Shown here piece by piece: positions 61,573 to 64,000 of a DNA stretch of 64,000 nucleotides. The position numbers were made by a program, and so were the translations under genes. Source of the DNA: Micromonospora violae (GTDB lineage Bacteria; Actinomycetota; Actinomycetes; Mycobacteriales; Micromonosporaceae). The stretch is taken from contig NZ_SHKK01000001.1 in NCBI RefSeq assembly GCF_004217135.1, positions 1,116,001 to 1,180,000 of the forward strand, written 5' to 3'. Numbering within the stretch: the first letter of the stretch is position 1; each line of letters starts with the position of its first letter. Under the pieces are notes generated by a model. That model was given only the letters and a program-made list of their open reading frames with translations. It did not search any database and was not told where the DNA came from.

Positions 61573-64000
61573 ATGACACCGACGGGACCACGCAGGCCCG
61601 CCCTGCTCAGGTCCGGCATCGTGGCCGCAGCAACCGTGCTGGCTCTTGGTGCGAGCACCGCGCCCACAATGGCCGCCCCGGCCGAAGGTGACATCCGCGC
61701 CGCGGGCGGCCCGACCGCCGTGGCCGGCTCCTACATCGTCGTGTTGCGGGACTCCGCCGTCAGATCCACCGCCGTGGACACCACAGCCCGTGACCTCACC
61801 GCACAGCAGGGCGGCGGCGTCGGCCGGGTCTACCGGCACGCCCTGCGCGGCTTCGAGGCCCGGCTCTCCGAGCGCGGCGCCCGCCGCCTCGCCGCCCATC
61901 CGGCCGTCGCCTCTGTGACGCAAGACCACACGATGTCCGTTGCCGGCGTGCAGAGCCCGACACCGTCCTGGGGCCTGGACCGGATCGACCAGCGCGCGTT
62001 GCCGCTGGACAACTCGTTCACCTATCCTCGCGTGTCACCGGGCGTGCGGGCGTACGTCATCGACTCCGGAATCAATCTGACCCACACCGAGTTCGCCGGG
62101 CGGGCGGTGTCCGGCTGGGACTTCACCGACAACGACGCCAACGCCGCTGACTGTCGGGGGCACGGTACCCACGTCGCCGGCACGGTCGGCGGCACCACCT
62201 ACGGGGTGGCCAAGAACGTGCAGTTGGTGGCCGTACGCGTCTTCGACTGCGACGGCCGCGGCACCGCCTCGAATGTTCTTGCCGGGGTCGACTGGGTGAC
62301 CGGCGACCATGACCCTGGTGAGTTGGCCGTGGCGAACATGAGCCTCGGCGGCCCGTCGTACGCGCCCATGGTCGACGCCGTGCGGCGGTCGATCGCGGAC
62401 GGCGTCACCTACGTGGTGGCCGCGGGCAACGAGAGCGCCGCCGACGCGTGTTCCTACACCCCGGCCTCCGTCCACGAGGCGATCACCGTCGCCGCCACCG
62501 ATGCCACCGACGCCCGCGCATCGTTTTCCAACATCGGTACGTGCGTGGACCTGTTCGCGCCGGGCGTCGACATCACCTCGGCCTACGTCGGCAACAACAC
62601 CGAAACCCGCACCGCCTCCGGAACCTCGATGGCCACCCCGCATGTCACCGGGGCGGCGGCGTTGATCCTGGCCGACAACCCCACCTACACCCCGACGCAG
62701 GTGACCCAGGAACTCCTGGCCGACGCCACCCCCGGCGTGGTGACCGATCCGGGCGTCGGCTCACCAAACCGGCTGCTCCACGTCGACGCCACCACGCCGG
62801 CCAACGACTTCGCACTGACCGCCACCCCCGCCAGCGGCACCGTCACCGCCGGCAACACCATCTCCACCACCATCGCCGCAACCGTCACGAACGGCGCGGC
62901 CCAACCGGTCTCCCTGGTGGCCCACGGCCTACCCGACGGCGCCGTCGCCACATTCCAGCCCGCGAGCGTCTCCTCCAACGACAGCACCACCCTGACCATC
63001 AACACAACGTCGACAACCATGGCCGGCGATTACACCATCACAGTGATCGGCACCGGGACCGGTGCGACCCGCGCGACGGCATTCCAGCTACACGTCAACG
63101 ACCGGGCCGGCTGCGTCGGCTCGAACGGCACCGACACGGCGATAACCGAGAGCACGAGCGCTCTGGTCCCCATCACGATCACCGACTGTCCCGGCGCCGC
63201 CGCTGGCAACAGCACCATCGAGCTGCACATCGACCATTCCGGCATCGGAGACCTCGACATCCGGCTGATCTCACCCGCCGGCACCTGGTATTACCTGCTG
63301 GACCGCACCGGCGGCAACAGCGACGACATCGACTACACCTTCACCCACGACCTGTCGTCGGAGACCGCGAACGGCACCTGGACGCTGTGGCTCAACGACC
63401 TTCTGCACTCGGGCACCGGGTTTCTCGACTCGTGGCGGATCAACCTCGCGGGCGCCGACCTGCCGGCACCAGCGTGCGGTGGCCGCACCACCACCAACCT
63501 ACGGATACCGGCCGCCGGCACGGTCGAATCGTCAATCAGCGTGGCCGACTGCGGCCTGGTGCCGTCGACCAGGAGCTACATCGAGCCCAACATCCGCCAC
63601 CAGTACGGCCGAGACCTCCGAGTCTCCCTCATCGCGCCGGACGGGCAGGCAGTCCTGCTCAAGGACGCCTACGTGGGGTCGTACCGAGCAAACGTCCGCG
63701 AAACCTTCATCACCGATCTGTCAAGCAAGCCCACAGTCGGCACCTGGAAACTGCGGGTCGAGAACGTCGCCAACTATGAAGGCACGTTCGAAGGCTGGAA
63801 GCTGACCCTCGACGGCGGCACCACACCATCCCCCACCACGCCGCCTCCGACGACGCCTCCCCCCACCACGCCCCCTCCGGCGACGCCTCCCCCCACCACG
63901 CCACCGCCCACCACGCCCCCTCCGACGACGCCTCCCCCCGGCGGGAGCCCCGCCTGCACCGCCGTCTACTCCGTGCAGGACCAGTGGACCGGTGGGTTCG
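61573..64000 (+). CDS. Secreted subtilisin-like protease with two P-domain-like regions and a carbohydrate-binding domain (partial)
   Basis: The frame is open from the ATG at 61573 to the window edge. Signal peptide ([21 protein letters not shown]), I9 propeptide ([11 protein letters not shown] ... VASVTQDHT), S8 protease with D164 ([11 protein letters not shown]), H197 (GHGTHVAG), oxyanion N286 (VAAGNES) and S351 (SGTSMATPH). Two regions resembling proprotein-convertase P-domains follow ([37 protein letters not shown]), then a TPPPTTPPP linker of about 35 residues and a domain starting [15 protein letters not shown], typical of CBM2. It is an extracellular protease, probably held on polysaccharide. 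Confidence 0.9.
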   Translation, partial: MTPTGPRRPALLRSGIVAAATVLALGASTAPTMAAPAEGDIRAAGGPTAVAGSYIVVLRDSAVRSTAVDTTARDLTAQQGGGVGRVYRHALRGFEARLSERGARRLAAHPAVASVTQDHTMSVAGVQSPTPSWGLDRIDQRALPLDNSFTYPRVSPGVRAYVIDSGINLTHTEFAGRAVSGWDFTDNDANAADCRGHGTHVAGTVGGTTYGVAKNVQLVAVRVFDCDGRGTASNVLAGVDWVTGDHDPGELAVANMSLGGPSYAPMVDAVRRSIADGVTYVVAAGNESAADACSYTPASVHEAITVAATDATDARASFSNIGTCVDLFAPGVDITSAYVGNNTETRTASGTSMATPHVTGAAALILADNPTYTPTQVTQELLADATPGVVTDPGVGSPNRLLHVDATTPANDFALTATPASGTVTAGNTISTTIAATVTNGAAQPVSLVAHGLPDGAVATFQPASVSSNDSTTLTINTTSTTMAGDYTITVIGTGTGATRATAFQLHVNDRAGCVGSNGTDTAITESTSALVPITITDCPGAAAGNSTIELHIDHSGIGDLDIRLISPAGTWYYLLDRTGGNSDDIDYTFTHDLSSETANGTWTLWLNDLLHSGTGFLDSWRINLAGADLPAPACGGRTTTNLRIPAAGTVESSISVADCGLVPSTRSYIEPNIRHQYGRDLRVSLIAPDGQAVLLKDAYVGSYRANVRETFITDLSSKPTVGTWKLRVENVANYEGTFEGWKLTLDGGTTPSPTTPPPTTPPPTTPPPATPPPTTPPPTTPPPTTPPPGGSPACTAVYSVQDQWTGGF

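Noticed and set aside
63815..63950. Tandem TPPPTTPPP coding repeats that could look like a DNA repeat array
   Set aside because: They are the Pro/Thr linker between the P-domain-like region and the carbohydrate-binding domain of the secreted protease.
1..64000. CRISPR arrays, rRNA and tRNA genes, known riboswitch classes
   Set aside because: No regularly spaced repeats of CRISPR length and no recognisable structural RNA gene were found by eye.

Overview
The window is high-GC DNA with many GTG starts, overlapping ATGA/GTGA/TGATG gene junctions, a type VII secretion mycosin, WXG100-like proteins and large NRPS/PKS genes. This points to a filamentous actinobacterium, most likely a Micromonosporaceae member (inference from gene content; no rRNA or tRNA gene was found).

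Layout. 0-11 kb is an accessory stretch. It holds a coupled pair of zinc-ribbon proteins, an eroded IS110 relic, a TudS-like desulfurase with a HAD hydrolase, a TetR regulator with a divergent membrane protein, a complete IS5-type insertion sequence, and an IS110-type element that has split a VOC/glyoxalase gene in two. 10.6-22 kb is a catabolic locus: a DeoR-HTH/LacI-type hybrid regulator faces an operon of DUF2264 protein, sugar ABC transporter (binding lipoprotein plus two permeases), YesL-like membrane protein, GH88 unsaturated glucuronyl hydrolase and an IolB/KduI-type isomerase. A secreted GH5 glycosidase with a ricin-type domain follows. Together they look built to cut, import and degrade a uronate-containing oligosaccharide. 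22.6-25.5 kb is a two-gene conflict system: an EACC1-like small protein and a caspase-like protease fused to a complete Hsp70 ATPase and substrate-binding domain. A broken integrase lies directly behind it.

26-43.5 kb is a compact hybrid NRPS-PKS cluster: MFS exporter, LuxR-type response regulator, APH(6)-type kinase, then six overlapping assembly-line genes (C-A-T; KS with a vestigial AT; a lone carrier protein; T-C-A-T; KS-AT-ACP; a lone A domain). By-eye Stachelhaus codes suggest Val for the second A domain and Ser for the free-standing one; the first is unassigned. No thioesterase, reductase or ketoreductase is present.

43.5-55.7 kb is a second accessory stretch rich in fragments: a uridine-kinase-like protein, two partial methyltransferase genes, YbaB-like remnants, an XRE-ImmA/IrrE plus PIN-domain toxin-antitoxin-like operon with a perfect palindrome abutting the start codon, IS5 fragments, a polytopic membrane protein, a TIR-TM-WD40 protein with no normal start codon for its TIR domain, and an aadA-like nucleotidyltransferase. 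56-59.5 kb is a small type VII secretion locus (mycosin and two helical proteins, one with a WXG motif). 59.6-64 kb has an AraC regulator, a truncated NmrA-like gene, a DUF1772 protein and the start of a large secreted subtilisin with two P-domain-like regions and a carbohydrate-binding domain cut by the window edge.

The most interesting points are the EACC1/caspase-Hsp70 pair, the XRE-ImmA-PIN and TIR-WD40 systems between IS remnants, the assembly line with a dead acyltransferase and no release domain, and the IS110 element whose non-coding end shares guide-length matches with both sides of its own insertion site.
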